From the NCBI RefSeq assembly GCF_027596085.1, contig NC_072472.1, positions 7,483,451-7,547,450 of the forward strand: a stretch of DNA of 64,000 nucleotides, written 5' to 3'. Both the position numbers and the translations under genes were made by a program. The stretch comes from Anoplopoma fimbria (lineage: Eukaryota > Chordata > Actinopteri > Perciformes > Anoplopomatidae). Positions 12,280-23,602 of this stretch are shown here, piece after piece. Within the stretch, counting starts at the first letter, position 1; each line of letters opens with the position of its first letter. Below the pieces are notes generated by a model, which saw nothing but the letters and a program-made list of their open reading frames with translations, was not told the DNA's origin and did no database searches.

Positions 12280-12560
12280 GGCCGGTTCAGTGTGAGAGTT
12301 CTCCCTCCATTTCCTCCACCCACACATCATCAAACGCCTCCAGCATTTCCAGAGCATGTCAAAGAGCCTGAGAGGTTAATTATTTGGTGCATGATCTGTT
12401 TATTTATTTAACTCAAGCCACATTCCCAGTGCTCTTATCAATTCCTTCGCAGCACGTCGGAAAGTGCACTGAATCCTAATAAACGGGATTCCTAGGCTCG
12501 GAGCTCCACTATTTAAAGTAGTGCAGCAGGGTTTGGGAATGAGATATCAATGGAACACAC
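12280..12560. promoter_or_regulatory. candidate conserved non-coding element
   Basis: A repeat-free, compositionally balanced segment with GAGGTTAATTATTTGGTGCA near 12371 and TGTTTATTTATTTAA near 12398 (homeodomain- and forkhead-like cores), plus a near-palindrome CACTATTTAAAGTAGTG near 12507. No open frame is credible. Function is inferred from texture only. Confidence 0.22.
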
Positions 12561-13399
12561 AGGCGTCAGGCACCAATCTTCTGCTGTCACTGTTTGAGAC
12601 TTCAGAGGAATCCAGAGAGCTGCTCTGAGATTGACACAAACTATTGGTAAATATCTAAAATGATGTTTGTGAAGGTAAATTGAGAGAAATATGAGAAAGG
12701 CTTTTCGGTAATATGTGAGAATTGACTGTGGATCACAAATTCAATGCTTTTTTTTTTTTTATCACCACAGATACTTATTTGTTGTCACTGAAGGCTGGCA
12801 GAGAGATCTCAGATAATGACTTAATACAAGCCTTTCTATCATTCCATGCCTTTCTAGGAATACATTGACTCTTGACACTCATAGGCAAAAAGGGGCGTGC
12901 TAATCATTTTACAATCCTATGCAATGCTTTACTAAAGCAACAATACTGGACATTATCAGGGAGTGTAACATCTACCCAATGGGTAAAATGCTACTGGATA
13001 CACTGAGAATAAAATAACATGTTGCATTGTCTGGTGTCAAGAAAAGCTTAACACAAAATACAAGCATAACATAATGTCACAATACTATATTTGTCATGAG
13101 TCATCTCAACTCAGACCAATCTCCCTAGGCATTTCGTAAGGTATTATATTCATATTTGACAATTTTGCAGCCTACAATTTACGCAGAGCTGAAGTAAGCA
13201 GCGTCCCCATTATTTAGCTAGCTTGAAAGTGTTATGAATTGACACGAATGAGTGTGCAAGAGATACACGTTTGCATTCCATCACAGACTTACAGAACTAC
13301 TGTAACATGTTGCTCAGAAAGCCTGCATGTTTCTTTACATATGGCTAAATTATGGAAATTATTGCTGCATTAGCTATTAGCTAAAATCAAAATTCAGAG
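12561..13399. other. unique sequence, no gene seen
   Basis: A T-run lies near 12750. Nothing else is supportable. Confidence 0.55.
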
Positions 13400-13500
13400 C
13401 ACATCTATGATTGAAGGTGTTCTTAACATGGCGTCTGCTGAGCCGGCGCCTAGCACTAACAGCGCAAACAACGGCAACAGTGCTGACAAAGCTTAAAGTC
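13400..13500 (+). repeat. dispersed repeat, copy B
   Basis: The block CTAACAGCGCAAACAACGGC then AACAGTGCTGACA (13456-13488) aligns with copy A at 8528-8560. The left flank TTCTTAACATGGCGTCTGCT also looks like repeat sequence. The copies have diverged, so they are old. Confidence 0.5.
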
Positions 13501-13839
13501 TGCTATATTAATGATATCAATTTTGAATGTAGCAACTTTAGGAAAACATCATAATAATGACTATTGGGCAGCATCTGAATTTTTAAAGAGAGCGTTTTTG
13601 TATTTAAGTGTCTCACTGTATATGTTGTCATTTTAGCAAACAATGGAGCAGGCTCAACTATCTGATATTAATCAATGAAAAAAAAGAAATAGTCATACCC
13701 CTACCACTGGAACAACTGGAACAACTCAGAACATCTGGAAGTAATCCAAAAACACCATGAAACCTTCATTTTCTCTGTGATAAAATGCCAAATTTGATTT
13801 CATCCAGACTATATCTTTTTGTGCCAATCAGCTGCTGTG
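13501..13839. other. unique sequence, no gene seen
   Basis: No feature could be supported. Confidence 0.55.
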
Positions 13840-14130
13840 GTACTTGGAATGGAAGCCCGCATACTCTCGGGGCCACATGCTGATATACCTTAATAGCCTA
13901 GAAGATGCATCAGCCTTTGCTCTTTCATTGGCAGCTTGAGCTTTCATCTGGCCGGCCTTTCTGCTCTCCTGCCGTCAGGAGGAGAAACACTGACCAAAGT
14001 TGACACACTCCGCCTCGGAGCTTCTCCAATCCCATCTCGCCCTCCAACCCCGCCTTTGTTAACCTCCAAACGCCCTCTACCGTTGTTAATCCATGTGAGG
14101 AGCCACGTACTGCTTTACTAGCTGATGCAT
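13840..14130. promoter_or_regulatory. GC-moderate island, candidate regulatory element
   Basis: Composition rises well above the flanks (CCGGCC, CCGCCTCGG and CCCGCC blocks near 13950-14060). Opposed frames of 61 and 71 codons are open on both strands, which is expected where GC rises and stops are rare. No splice sites frame them convincingly. Conserved non-coding sequence or a small exon are both possible. Confidence 0.2.
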
Positions 14131-15032
14131 TATAAATCAATTATGTTCTTCTATGGAACCAATCTCTCTAATCTTTTTCTTTACAACATCCCCTGAAATC
14201 ATAATGATGACTGAGCTCATTCATCTCAGCTCATGTGGAGTTGCACTTTAGCCAACAGCATCACAGTCCTCCTGTCAGGGTCCCATGAGGGGTGCCCATA
14301 TATAATGTACATCCACATTAAAGATATGTTGGAACTATGTGACATGAACATTTTGTGTGGCAAAGGGCTGCTAATGTGAGCAAAAGAATGGCAAATAAAA
14401 TCACAGGTCCTTTAGAAATATGGTAAAAATGGTAGATCTTTAAGTCAAATGTGAGCTTTGTCGCTTCATTTTTGAAAACCATAAAACTGCTACAAATGAA
14501 ACCTTGCTAGTATAGCTGTAGCCGGTACAACATGCCATGATACTCTCTTCATAAGCTCTTTTCTTCATGGTGCTGACTTTTACACCACAGACACTAACCG
14601 CACCTACTTTTATAGGAAATCAGGCCACCTACCTTCACAATTTATTTCACTAAAACAAAAAAAAACATTGATGAAGAGGGGTTTAACCTCACAGTAATGG
14701 AAAATTGAAGTAAAAGCTGGTTGTGAAACAAACAAACTGAAAAGCGATCAGAGACCTTCATACTTTAAGCACTGCATAATTGAAGTTGACTCCTTTATTG
14801 GGAGGCACAAACCGCACAAATATGTATTATATTTGATCTGCAAAGTGCTCAAGTGTTAAGAGAGTTGTAGTTAACACCATCATTTACAAAGAGCAGCATT
14901 GGGGAGCCATTAGGCTTGTCTTGTTTTTGACTTTGTGAGTAGTTGGATGCTTAACAACGCATGGGAGCCTGTGCAGGTGCCTGAGTGATTATTCCACTGC
15001 CCTTCTAACCACAAGCCACATTTCTCATGTTA
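14131..15032. other. unique sequence, no gene seen
   Basis: No feature could be supported. Confidence 0.55.
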
Positions 15033-15083
15033 AACACACACACACACACACACTCACACACACACACACTCACACACTCACAA
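15033..15083. repeat. interrupted (CA)n microsatellite
   Basis: Three CA tracts separated by single CACT interruptions, followed by further CA-rich sequence. Confidence 0.92.
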
Positions 15084-15513
15084 CAAATGCAAACATACAC
15101 GCACATGCAGGAATGCACACAGAGCGAGGTGACAGACTAACCCACCCACATTCAGGCGAGGTGATAAGATATTCTGCATGACAGCTGTGGGTACAGAGAG
15201 GGAAAAGAGATGTCTAGGGATCGGCTAAATCTAGTCTGCTATAGGCACAGGACACATAATAAATCCGATCAGCTTTAAAAAGCATCTTGCTCTGCTTCAT
15301 CTCCCACAACCTTCTCAAATCGACTAACAGAGGAAGAATCCCAAAACCTCTTGCCTGCAGCTACTTCAACTTCAATTTCAACTTGGACACCTTAGCAGAT
15401 ACTAAAGGCACTTCGGTCAAAATATTGTCTCTGGAGGTTAAGTTGAAACATTGCTTGTCGAGTAGGGTAACGTGTCGTGCTACCTCTTTCTGGTACTGTA
15501 TATTTACACTCTT

Positions 15514-15533
15514 TTTCTTCTTCTTCTTCTTCT
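15514..15533. repeat. (TTC)n microsatellite
   Basis: About six to seven tandem TTC units preceded by a short T-run. Confidence 0.88.
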
Positions 15534-17048
15534 AGTAAATGTGTCATATTCAGTACATTTTCATTCCCCAACCCTACAGTATTTAATCTATTTCAGTATA
15601 TAGTTAATGTTATGTCATCTTTGAATATACGCAGTGGAGGAAATGCAAAGTTTACTAGATCACTAGATTAGTATTGTTATTACAGTATTTAGTAAAAATA
15701 TGGCATTCTGACAAGCCAATATGTACACCATGAACTCATACCTATACCATGAAGATATAGATTATGTACTAAAATACTGACAGATAGTCCATGCAATGGA
15801 TTTCTACTGGTGGTTTATACAGTGCAAAAAGACAGTAGTATCTTGAAGGCATGGTGCAGACAGTAGGTACATCTCAATAAACTTGATTCCAAATAGACTG
15901 AAAAAGTGTTATAGGCCTATATGTCTCTTGTTGCTTTGCATTCTGGTATATTAAGGCTTCCGTCCATAGAAGAGTTAGTTTGGCTCTCTAACGTCCAACT
16001 TATGTCTGTCTGTATGACTGCTGCATATCAGTGCACATCCTGTTCCATTTCCCAACTTGTCAATTAGCTCAGCTTAGTTAGCGATCTGTTATGTCTGATA
16101 CCAATGTGTAGTGGCACCCTTTGGCGTCTTTAACATACTCATCGGGCTCATCCAATCAGAGCAATTGACGTTGCACAAAGAGAGAGAAACTCTGCACCAG
16201 GCGAGTGGGAGGCAAGGACCTGCAGGTTAAACAAACACAGGACTTCCACTGAGGCGACTGCTTTTCATGGTCCTTGAGAGTATAGGTTGAACTGTTTTAT
16301 CATAGTTTTGTTACGTAACTCAAGTAGCCTACTTAAAGCTAGTAAAGTCAATTCTTATATTGCATGACAATCGTTGGAAGTTTTTTTTCTTTTTTAAAGA
16401 CACTCATTATGCATGTTATGAGTTGAAAATGACAACATCCCCGAGTCCAAAAGATACGCTAGGGTCAGGGTAACAAGAGCGTCATAGTTTGAAGCATAGG
16501 GCCACTCTCCATGCTAAGGGATTTGGCGGTTTTGGAGTAAGAACGTTTTTTGCTCTACTTTTTGATTCTGAGCGACAACAACATCTGCCTTCTTCTACCT
16601 CTGCAATGGTTTTTGCAATTTCTACAGTTTTCTGCTTTAAGATATTTCAAGCCGCACTATGAATGTCTTCCTGTCATCTATTCATAGTCAGATATCTGCT
16701 GAATCAGAAAATACAGTACACCATCAAAGTCTGAAATGGCCTAGAAACGCGAGGCAGTTCCTTACCACAGCTGTGTGTTTGGGAGTGTGTGTGCCATACA
16801 GCAGGCTTATAGCAGGGCAATATGATGCAACCCTCTGTAGAAATGACGCCCATTATACAGACTGGATCCATCAGGCAATCTTTTGAATTTCCCTTGGGGT
16901 AAAAACTGATGCTTTTCTAACTCTGTGATAGCTTCATACCCAAATCAGATGTTGGCTCCCTGGAGGGTTGCACTGTGCTACTTCATCTGTTTTTACGAGC
17001 CTCCTTATTGGCTTAGTATCCCCGATCAGCAATCAGTGGGATGGGGTA
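15534..17048. other. unique sequence, no gene seen
   Basis: No feature could be supported apart from a T-rich patch near 16381. Confidence 0.55.
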
Positions 17049-17078
17049 GTGGTGGTGGTGGTGGTGGTGGTGGGGGGG
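17049..17078. repeat. (GGT)n with G7 end
   Basis: About seven GGT units run into seven G. It forms four or more closely spaced GG runs and ends in G7. Confidence 0.9.
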
Positions 17079-17129
17079 TATCTAAATGGTCCCCACTTTT
17101 CTTGATGTGCTTGTTTGATTGATAAAAAT

Positions 17130-17460
17130 AATCTAGCCAGAGAGACGAGAGCCAATAAATACAACTAGCAGGGAGCCGTGGCAGGGAGCGAGGCGAAGGC
17201 TAAATTGTTTTGTAATCTGGCGGTGATGAGTGAGTTCACCGGCGATGATTAAAGTGTAGGGGGCCCATCATAGCTGCACAACTTCTTGGGTTTTTTTCTG
17301 TTTGCACCCCGAGGAGATGAAGGGCCATGAGCATGCAGAATGGAGTGCCATGCCACACCTTAATCCATGATTTACTGCCTTTGGCACTCATTGATTGAAA
17401 AGAGCAGCACGTCATGGCTGATCTGCCTAACAAGGAATGGGTAAAGGGGAGATTAAAGAG
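17130..17460. promoter_or_regulatory. candidate conserved non-coding element
   Basis: A repeat-free segment with balanced composition and dense mixed motifs: GGCTAAATTGTTTTGTAATC near 17197, GGCGATGATTAAAG near 17240, CACCTTAATCCATGATTTAC near 17355. A minus-strand frame of 128 codons (17236-17622) overlaps but has no recognisable domain. Conservation would have to be tested. Confidence 0.25.
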
Positions 17461-17461
17461 G

Positions 17462-17481
17462 GTGAGTGTGTGTGTGTGTTT
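17462..17481. repeat. short (GT)n
   Basis: GTGAGTGTGTGTGTGTGTTT, a short dinucleotide tract. Confidence 0.8.
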
Positions 17482-17750
17482 GCGCGTGAAAGTCTGTGAA
17501 GTGAGCCGCCACCTACACACACCCAAGTCATCTAACTCACTGAAGTTGTGAGGCAGACAGCCAGAGCTGAAAGGAAAGAATGAGGCAGAAAGCTGAGAAA
17601 GGAGAACAAGTAAACATGCCAACGGTTTGTGTTATGAAACATGCTCCCTGCTGTGCTCCTGTTTGCACATATAATGACTGCGATATGGACATGCACATTT
17701 CTAAAGAGGCTCACCCACGCACAGAGAAGGCACCCACTAACAGACACAGA

Positions 17751-17774
17751 CACACACACACACACACACACACA
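17751..17774. repeat. (CA)n microsatellite
   Basis: Twelve uninterrupted CA units. Confidence 0.92.
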
Positions 17775-19581
17775 TCCAATTAAGCCGGCAAGCTTGAGAT
17801 AGGCATGCTTTAAAAGCTCACAATCAGAGAAGACTGACTTAATTAAGACTCCTACGTACTGTATCTCTGATGGCATTTCATCTCTTCTAAGATCCCGCCA
17901 GCTGCACTGAGCATCTGAGCTCACCAGGGACCTCGCAACAACTTGCAACACATCAACTCTCCGTTCCTCAATGGAGTCGTGATGAGCTCCAGTTTCCTAA
18001 GCTCCATTTTCCATCAAAAATACTACATTGTTTGTTTTGTTTTTTTGTCGGGGAAATTATTTTTCTACATGAAAAATAAATAAATAAAAACACTTATGAC
18101 GCCCCATGTGAGTAATTCATAATTGCCTGTTCAGACTTTCAAATGAAAACACTACCGCAGGCTACACTGCCACAAAAGGGGTAACCTGAGAGCTCAGAGA
18201 GACCCAGAGGTGCGGAGATGTGCCCGAGCCCAGATGCTAATTGGTATCCTCAAACTGATTCCCCCAGCTTAGGATCTGATTAGAAGATAAAGAATCTTTG
18301 GTCCCGGGCTAGTGTTTCTGCACTCACTCATTTTCTCTGCATTGCTTGAACACACACAGAAGCACAAAACTATCTCCAGAGAGGACAATAAAGGCAGACA
18401 CAACTTGGTTTCCACTCGAGTCCTAAATGAAAATGAAACACGACAGGACTGAACTGGTGGCGATACGACCCTCGGAGGAAATGTTCCTGAGCACAGACGC
18501 AGACAATAAATCAGAACAAAATACATTAAGACCTGCATAGAAAGACATATATTACATTGGAAGTGAAATGCACAAATGAATAAGGTAAAATACTGTTTTA
18601 ATTTTGTTTTGTGTGCAAGACCTGCTGTTGTGCAGCTGCAAAGACATACTCATATTTGGTCTACTGCAATGTAGCCTCAAGGGTGCGGTCTTAAAAGCCG
18701 CCTCAGTAAAATCTTCATACAGTTTCTGAGAGCTTTAATATCCTCAGAGAAGCGACAATGATATTTAAAAAGAGAAAAGTTTCACTGAAATGTTAAAACG
18801 AGACCTTAAAATGGAAAACAAAAATGTCACGAAACTACGCAAGCTGTGAATAAAGTAGGATTTCCCAGTAAACTTTCTCTAAACGCATCAAAGGCATGCA
18901 TGAAAGAGCACGGCAGAATAAAGAACCTTCAATGACAATGTTGTTTTTCTATGACGTCAAGAAAAGATCAGGTTGAAATAAAATAAGAAACCTGCAGTTT
19001 GAAATGGCATACAAGAGACAGTGGGAACAAAGATTTGGGTTCACATACACTTCACACAATGACGATGGGAAGCATCCAAGCGGTTGTCATAGCAATAAAA
19101 CAACATGACTTCAATTGAGAGACACTTTTAGCTCTCATCAAAAATGTTTTTTTTCAGAATAAGCTCAACAATCCATGTTCTTGGACTAAAAAGCAAATTA
19201 GTCCAAAGTACTAGTCCATCTGCTCAAGTGGGAGTGAATTGGGCCCTTGTGTTGAGTTTTAAAACCATCCACTCATCCACGCCAACTGTATAACCTCTCA
19301 GGATATGGCACAGGACATACCTCTGTGTATTAAACACCCCTTTTAACCTTACCTACTTATCAGATAGCAATCTCCAACCACGATGCTACCAAAAATCACT
19401 AGTAACCAACACAGTTTCACTTGCAACTCGTTAAATACTGAAGCCTGCTCAGTGGCCCTTTGCTTCAAACTAGGACACTCTAAGTGCCCTGACAAAAATA
19501 CTTTTGTACTTGTCAGGAATGGTGCATCAATACAGGCTATAAGCATAGTGTTTTCAAAATCAACTTTTGTTTTCACAAGAA
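17775..19581. other. unique sequence, no gene seen
   Basis: No feature could be supported. Short AAAT repeats occur near 18075. Confidence 0.55.
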
Positions 19582-19770
19582 GTTAGGTTTGGGCAACAAA
19601 ACTACTTAGTTAAGGTTAAGAAAAGATTGTTGCTGATGATAAGTTGACTGAAAAACAATTCAAGTGACTGCCGAGTGCCTGAGTGAGTAATGAGTCACAT
19701 GACTTAGAACTGACGTGACAAACTCAACGTTGACTTGTTTACACAGGACATGAACAATGGTCAACCTGCC
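19582..19770 (+). repeat. degenerate dispersed fish repeat
   Basis: The segment opens with GTTAGGTTTGGGCAACAAAA then CTACTTAGTTAAGGTTAAG and later has GTGACTGCCGAGTGCC, TGAGTCACATGAC and GTTTACACAGGACATGAAC. From memory this order of phrases recurs in fish genomes as an interspersed element, but I cannot name the family. The phrase GGCAACAAAACTAC is also the start of the tandem unit at 59487. Confidence 0.45.
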
Positions 19771-20039
19771 ACTTTTTCCACCTGTGGCGGACTATTGCTC
19801 ACTTTATACTCCATCAGATACCTTATTGTTTAAATGTGGGTTTACATTGGAGTTAGTTGAAAGTTTGATGCAAATTGTGCAATTGGATCTCCTTTTTCAA
19901 AGGGAATACTTAAGAAAAATTAATATCGTGTCAGGATTTAACCAAAAACCAAATTAGGAAACAAAGTTAAAAAAAATTGAATGACTTAATCTTTGCCTTC
20001 ACTTAAAATGTCATGGCAACAGGAATGTCAGAATATTAT
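19771..20039. other. unique sequence, no gene seen
   Basis: No feature could be supported. Confidence 0.5.
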
Positions 20040-20240
20040 GACCGCTGAGCACTCAAAGGTGTCAGCCTTAACCAATTAGAGGAGAAGGACCCGTGTTCTC
20101 CATAATGAATAGGGTCAGTGGATGGCCTGGCGCTGACCAGAGGGCAGGAATTTGTTCCCCCATTATTAAACATGTTTAAATAAGACCCTTAACACTTCAA
20201 TGCTCCAGGAACTTCACACTGACTGCCAGACTGTACCCTG
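20040..20240. promoter_or_regulatory. candidate conserved non-coding element
   Basis: Balanced, repeat-free sequence with CTTAACCAATTAGAGG near 20067 and CCATTATTAAACATG near 20159. No credible frame. Texture-based call only. Confidence 0.2.
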
Positions 20241-20335
20241 ACGAGAATTTAAGAAGAGTGAAACCATTGTTTCTATTTCTGATTTTGCTACTGGCTGTAC
20301 TTTATAGATTTCTCATGTGTACAAATTACATTTTT

Positions 20336-20384
20336 GGCCCAATGGTGGCACTGGAGGTAAGGTCAGACAGTCACATAAATCATC
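20336..20384 (+). repeat. fragment of a dispersed fish repeat
   Basis: AATGGTGGCACTGGAGGTAA and the next bases resemble AGTGGTGGCACTCGAAGGAA at 34762 in the same orientation. The motif followed by GGTCA... is familiar from fish interspersed repeats. Short and degenerate. Confidence 0.35.
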
Positions 20385-20755
20385 AAGAGTGTTCAAGTGG
20401 TAGTGCCAGTACAGCAGTGAACCTTGATCCCAAGGTTCATACTGCTTCTTATATCTCTGTGGTAAAACTACAAATTTCTAATTCTTTTAATTTTGACTGT
20501 ATTCATAAAACAATATCTACAGTGTTTCCCTAAACAATGCATTAATGATAAACTCATGTTCTTTTTTTTTTTTTTTATTAATATGTGAATTAATTAATAA
20601 ACTTAAAAACATTGTGATTGTGATGACACAATACAACTTGTGTATTGAAATTACCACCAAACTTTGTACCAGCTGTCAGTTAACCGTAAGACGTTTAGCA
20701 ATCAGGTTTTGTTCACCTTTCAACATCACATTTCTTCTTGCTATGCAAAAATAAC

Positions 20756-20758
<3 letters not shown>

Positions 20759-20809
<51 letters not shown>
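20759..20809. repeat. (TA)n microsatellite
   Basis: Twenty-five TA units without interruption. Self-complementary, so cruciform extrusion or assembly slippage is possible. Confidence 0.95.
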
Positions 20810-20811
<2 letters not shown>

Positions 20812-22108
20812 TACATATAAAATTCTCTTCACATTTATGTCCACATTGTGTGATCTGTGAGAAATACTGTGAGTCTGATGCTGGTTCTACTGAAGAAATG
20901 CATAGAAAGGTCAGCGAGTGGCACTAAATTTCTGAACCTCTCTTGGATCTGGTGAAGTGGAAGACAAGTGGATATCTTGACATTTCTGTATTTTTTCCAT
21001 CGCCTCTGTATCTCAAAACAGCATGCCATAGGGTGAGAATCCCCGCAGAAATGCAACTGATACTGACCTGCTGTTTACCCGGCTGTCAACACTTCTAGGA
21101 GCTACATTCACTGGACTCATACAGCAGAGATTTGTATCCACCTTAGATCTGAGCAAAGCAATACCTTTAAAACTTTTGGAATACTTAAAACTGCCATTGT
21201 TTAATTGATATGGTTATGGATTAAATAATGGCTTAGAATTAGTTTTTGCCCCACAATTTGTAAGGTTTTGGTTAAATTTAGGGGAATCAGTAATCTGTAT
21301 TTATGGGTTGTGATTGGTGCATTTGTCAGTGGACCCTTTCTTATTTGGACATTTATAGCCAGACAGAGAGCAGATCATTTACCAATCTTAACCACAGCTC
21401 AAAGACCATCTGTTTCAAATATCAAAATAGATTGGGTTCCATTTAAATCTTACAATAGTTGCTGGTGAGTCAAGGTTTCTTACCTGAGGATTTGGGGACA
21501 ACAAGTTAAGTTACATGTTGGACAGCTTGAGTCTATAGATAAGTCGGGTATTCAGAGGTGAGGCTACAGGGGGGATTTCCAAATGCAGATGGGCACAAAC
21601 CATCTACTCTGACAGCAAAATCAGCAGGCTTAGTTTTGGCAGTCTCTTCAGCTGGTCACACTGCCACTGCCAAAGTGACCAATGAGAACTACACAAGCTC
21701 CACTGGTGTAATAAATCAGGATGAAATCAGAAGCTCATGAGACTCCATGGCATCTGTGAAGGTGTTTCATACGCCTGTATCATACAGAGGCCGTCTTCCT
21801 AATACCCATGTCTGGAATGTGAGTTTAAGAAGACAGTTTGGGTCCAAGTTTATTTCCTGACAGATATCAAAATTAGAAAACAATTACTAGAAAAATCTTG
21901 AAATTCTGGTATAATAGCATTCTTTCATTCCATTTGTGTGTCTGAATAACTAATTGACCATCTGACTGATGAACAGATGGGTCATTTACTTTCACTGTCT
22001 GCATTAAAAGTGTTTACAACTGCCATTAAGAGTTGCAGCTAAACAGTTGCGTTAAATGATACATCAATGTCCTCCCTGGGTATTTCCAGGCCAACTACTT
22101 CCACTACT
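20810..22108. other. unique sequence, no gene seen
   Basis: No feature could be supported. Confidence 0.55.
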
Positions 22109-22144
22109 AAGTGCTATATAAAATTATTATGAAATATTATTTAT
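22109..22144 (+). mobile_element. relic of an L2-type LINE/SINE 3' tail
   Basis: AAGTGCTATATAAAATTATTA followed by ATG/ATT repeats resembles the AAGCGCTATATAAAT-(ATT)n 3' end typical of L2-clade elements. No body sequence can be traced upstream. Confidence 0.4.
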
Positions 22145-22397
22145 GGGGGTTGTATGGCTTGTGGCTCCTTGGCTCACCCAGCATGACCATCTCACTTTTT
22201 TCCTGCTTTTAAAAAAATGTGCCTACTATGCAATTTTTGGCCTTACTGCAACTGCAGGACATTTGTAATTTCATGCTTTGTTAAGATTTAAACAAGGAGA
22301 TTTTTACATCAAGCGTCTGGAGTATAAAAGCTTTGACATTTCATTTTCAGATTGACTGGACATACACTGTCACTGTAGAAGACCTAATTACTAAACA
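22145..22397. other. unique sequence, no gene seen
   Basis: No feature could be supported. Confidence 0.5.
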
Positions 22398-22442
22398 GTA
22401 TGTATGTATGTATGTATGTATGTATGTATGTATGTATGTATG

Positions 22443-22474
<32 letters not shown>
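22398..22474. repeat. (TGTA)n microsatellite
   Basis: About nineteen TGTA units with one deletion-type interruption (TGTATATGTA near 22441). Confidence 0.95.
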
Positions 22475-23566
22475 CTTTTGTATGTGTTTAAATATATAAA
22501 TGCAGTGGAAAGATCTGCAAAAACCTAGCAAGTGGAAATTAAAACCACATAAAAATTGTGAAATGTGCGACTGCAAATATTGCCATATTTTTGCATCAAA
22601 ACTATTCATACCAGTGGCAGCAGCTTTTCAAAAAAGGTTTGAAAAGATTTGTGTAGTATGAGGACCGACTACTGGATTAAAATGATGTTGCTTTTTTGAC
22701 ACATAATAGTTGTGTTCTGTTCTGAAAGTTCTGAAATTAATGTCGAAAACAACAGAAAAATATATACTGACATTAATTGCGCAAAAAGGAAAGTCCCAGT
22801 TGTGTGAAAGCCATAACACTGAGCTCGTTCCCAGGGCAAACCAAACTTTCAGCCTGAAACATTTCTATCATATGTTCTTTATCGTCATGAATATAGGATT
22901 ATGTCCCTACCACATTTCAGATACAGGCTTTGTTGGTTTTGTCACACCAAAACTTTAGCCGGGGGTGAGTTCTTCAAAATGGAGCACCCCCTCCAACAAT
23001 AAACACAAAATCTAGATGAATATATATAGAAAACTCAGTCTGAGCTGTAGAGCTACCCCATTACCTTGTTAAAATGTCATGGAAGAGGGAACTAGTCATT
23101 TCATCACAGGATGAGCAATGAAACTAAGGGTTCAAGTGAATTTAACGTGAGGCCGGGCAGATATGTCACTGTCATTGTCTGAAGTGGGTGTAAGCTAACA
23201 CATTGACATTTTATGTGACTGAAATGACTAGAAGTTGTGCTTACACTTCTGTCTTCTTTTGTCTCACTTGTCCTGTTGTTTCACTTTCCTATCCATTCTA
23301 AATGCCTTGTAAAATATATCTTTATTTGTTCAGATGATGAAGAGATTTACATGGAGCCCTGAAGCAAAAAACAGAAGGTGATCATGTCGACTCAGGCGCT
23401 CAGGAAAAAGGCCAGGGTTGAAAGTATTGAAAGTACAGATGCTAAAGCAAGTATTATTATGTTGGCAGTTTTGCGGACGAGCATTTACTAATGACACATT
23501 ATTACAGAAACATTCCAACGATTGGATTTACAAATATGTTTGCTATAATTACTTGTGTATCTCAGT
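22475..23566. other. unique sequence, no gene seen
   Basis: No feature could be supported. Confidence 0.55.
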
Positions 23567-23602
23567 AAACAGCGTTGATAAGAGTGTCTCCTAAATGCTT
23601 GA
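23567..23602 (+). mobile_element. relic of SINE/L2 tail
   Basis: CAGCGTTGATAAGAGTGTCT then CCTAAATGCTTG parallels the tail CGCTTTGGATAAAAGCGTCT then GCTAAATGACTG of the SINE at 5591 with several substitutions. Likely a very old copy whose upstream part is no longer recognisable. Confidence 0.4.

Noticed and set aside
17532..17951. 139-codon minus frame with a CVCVCVCVS stretch
   Set aside because: It is kept open by the (CA)12 microsatellite at 17751-17774.
20519..20535. CAGTGTTTCCCTAAAC as a hAT terminus
   Set aside because: No matching opposite end within a plausible distance.
22391..22609. 72-codon minus frame rich in THTYIH
   Set aside because: Direct translation of the (TGTA)n microsatellite.
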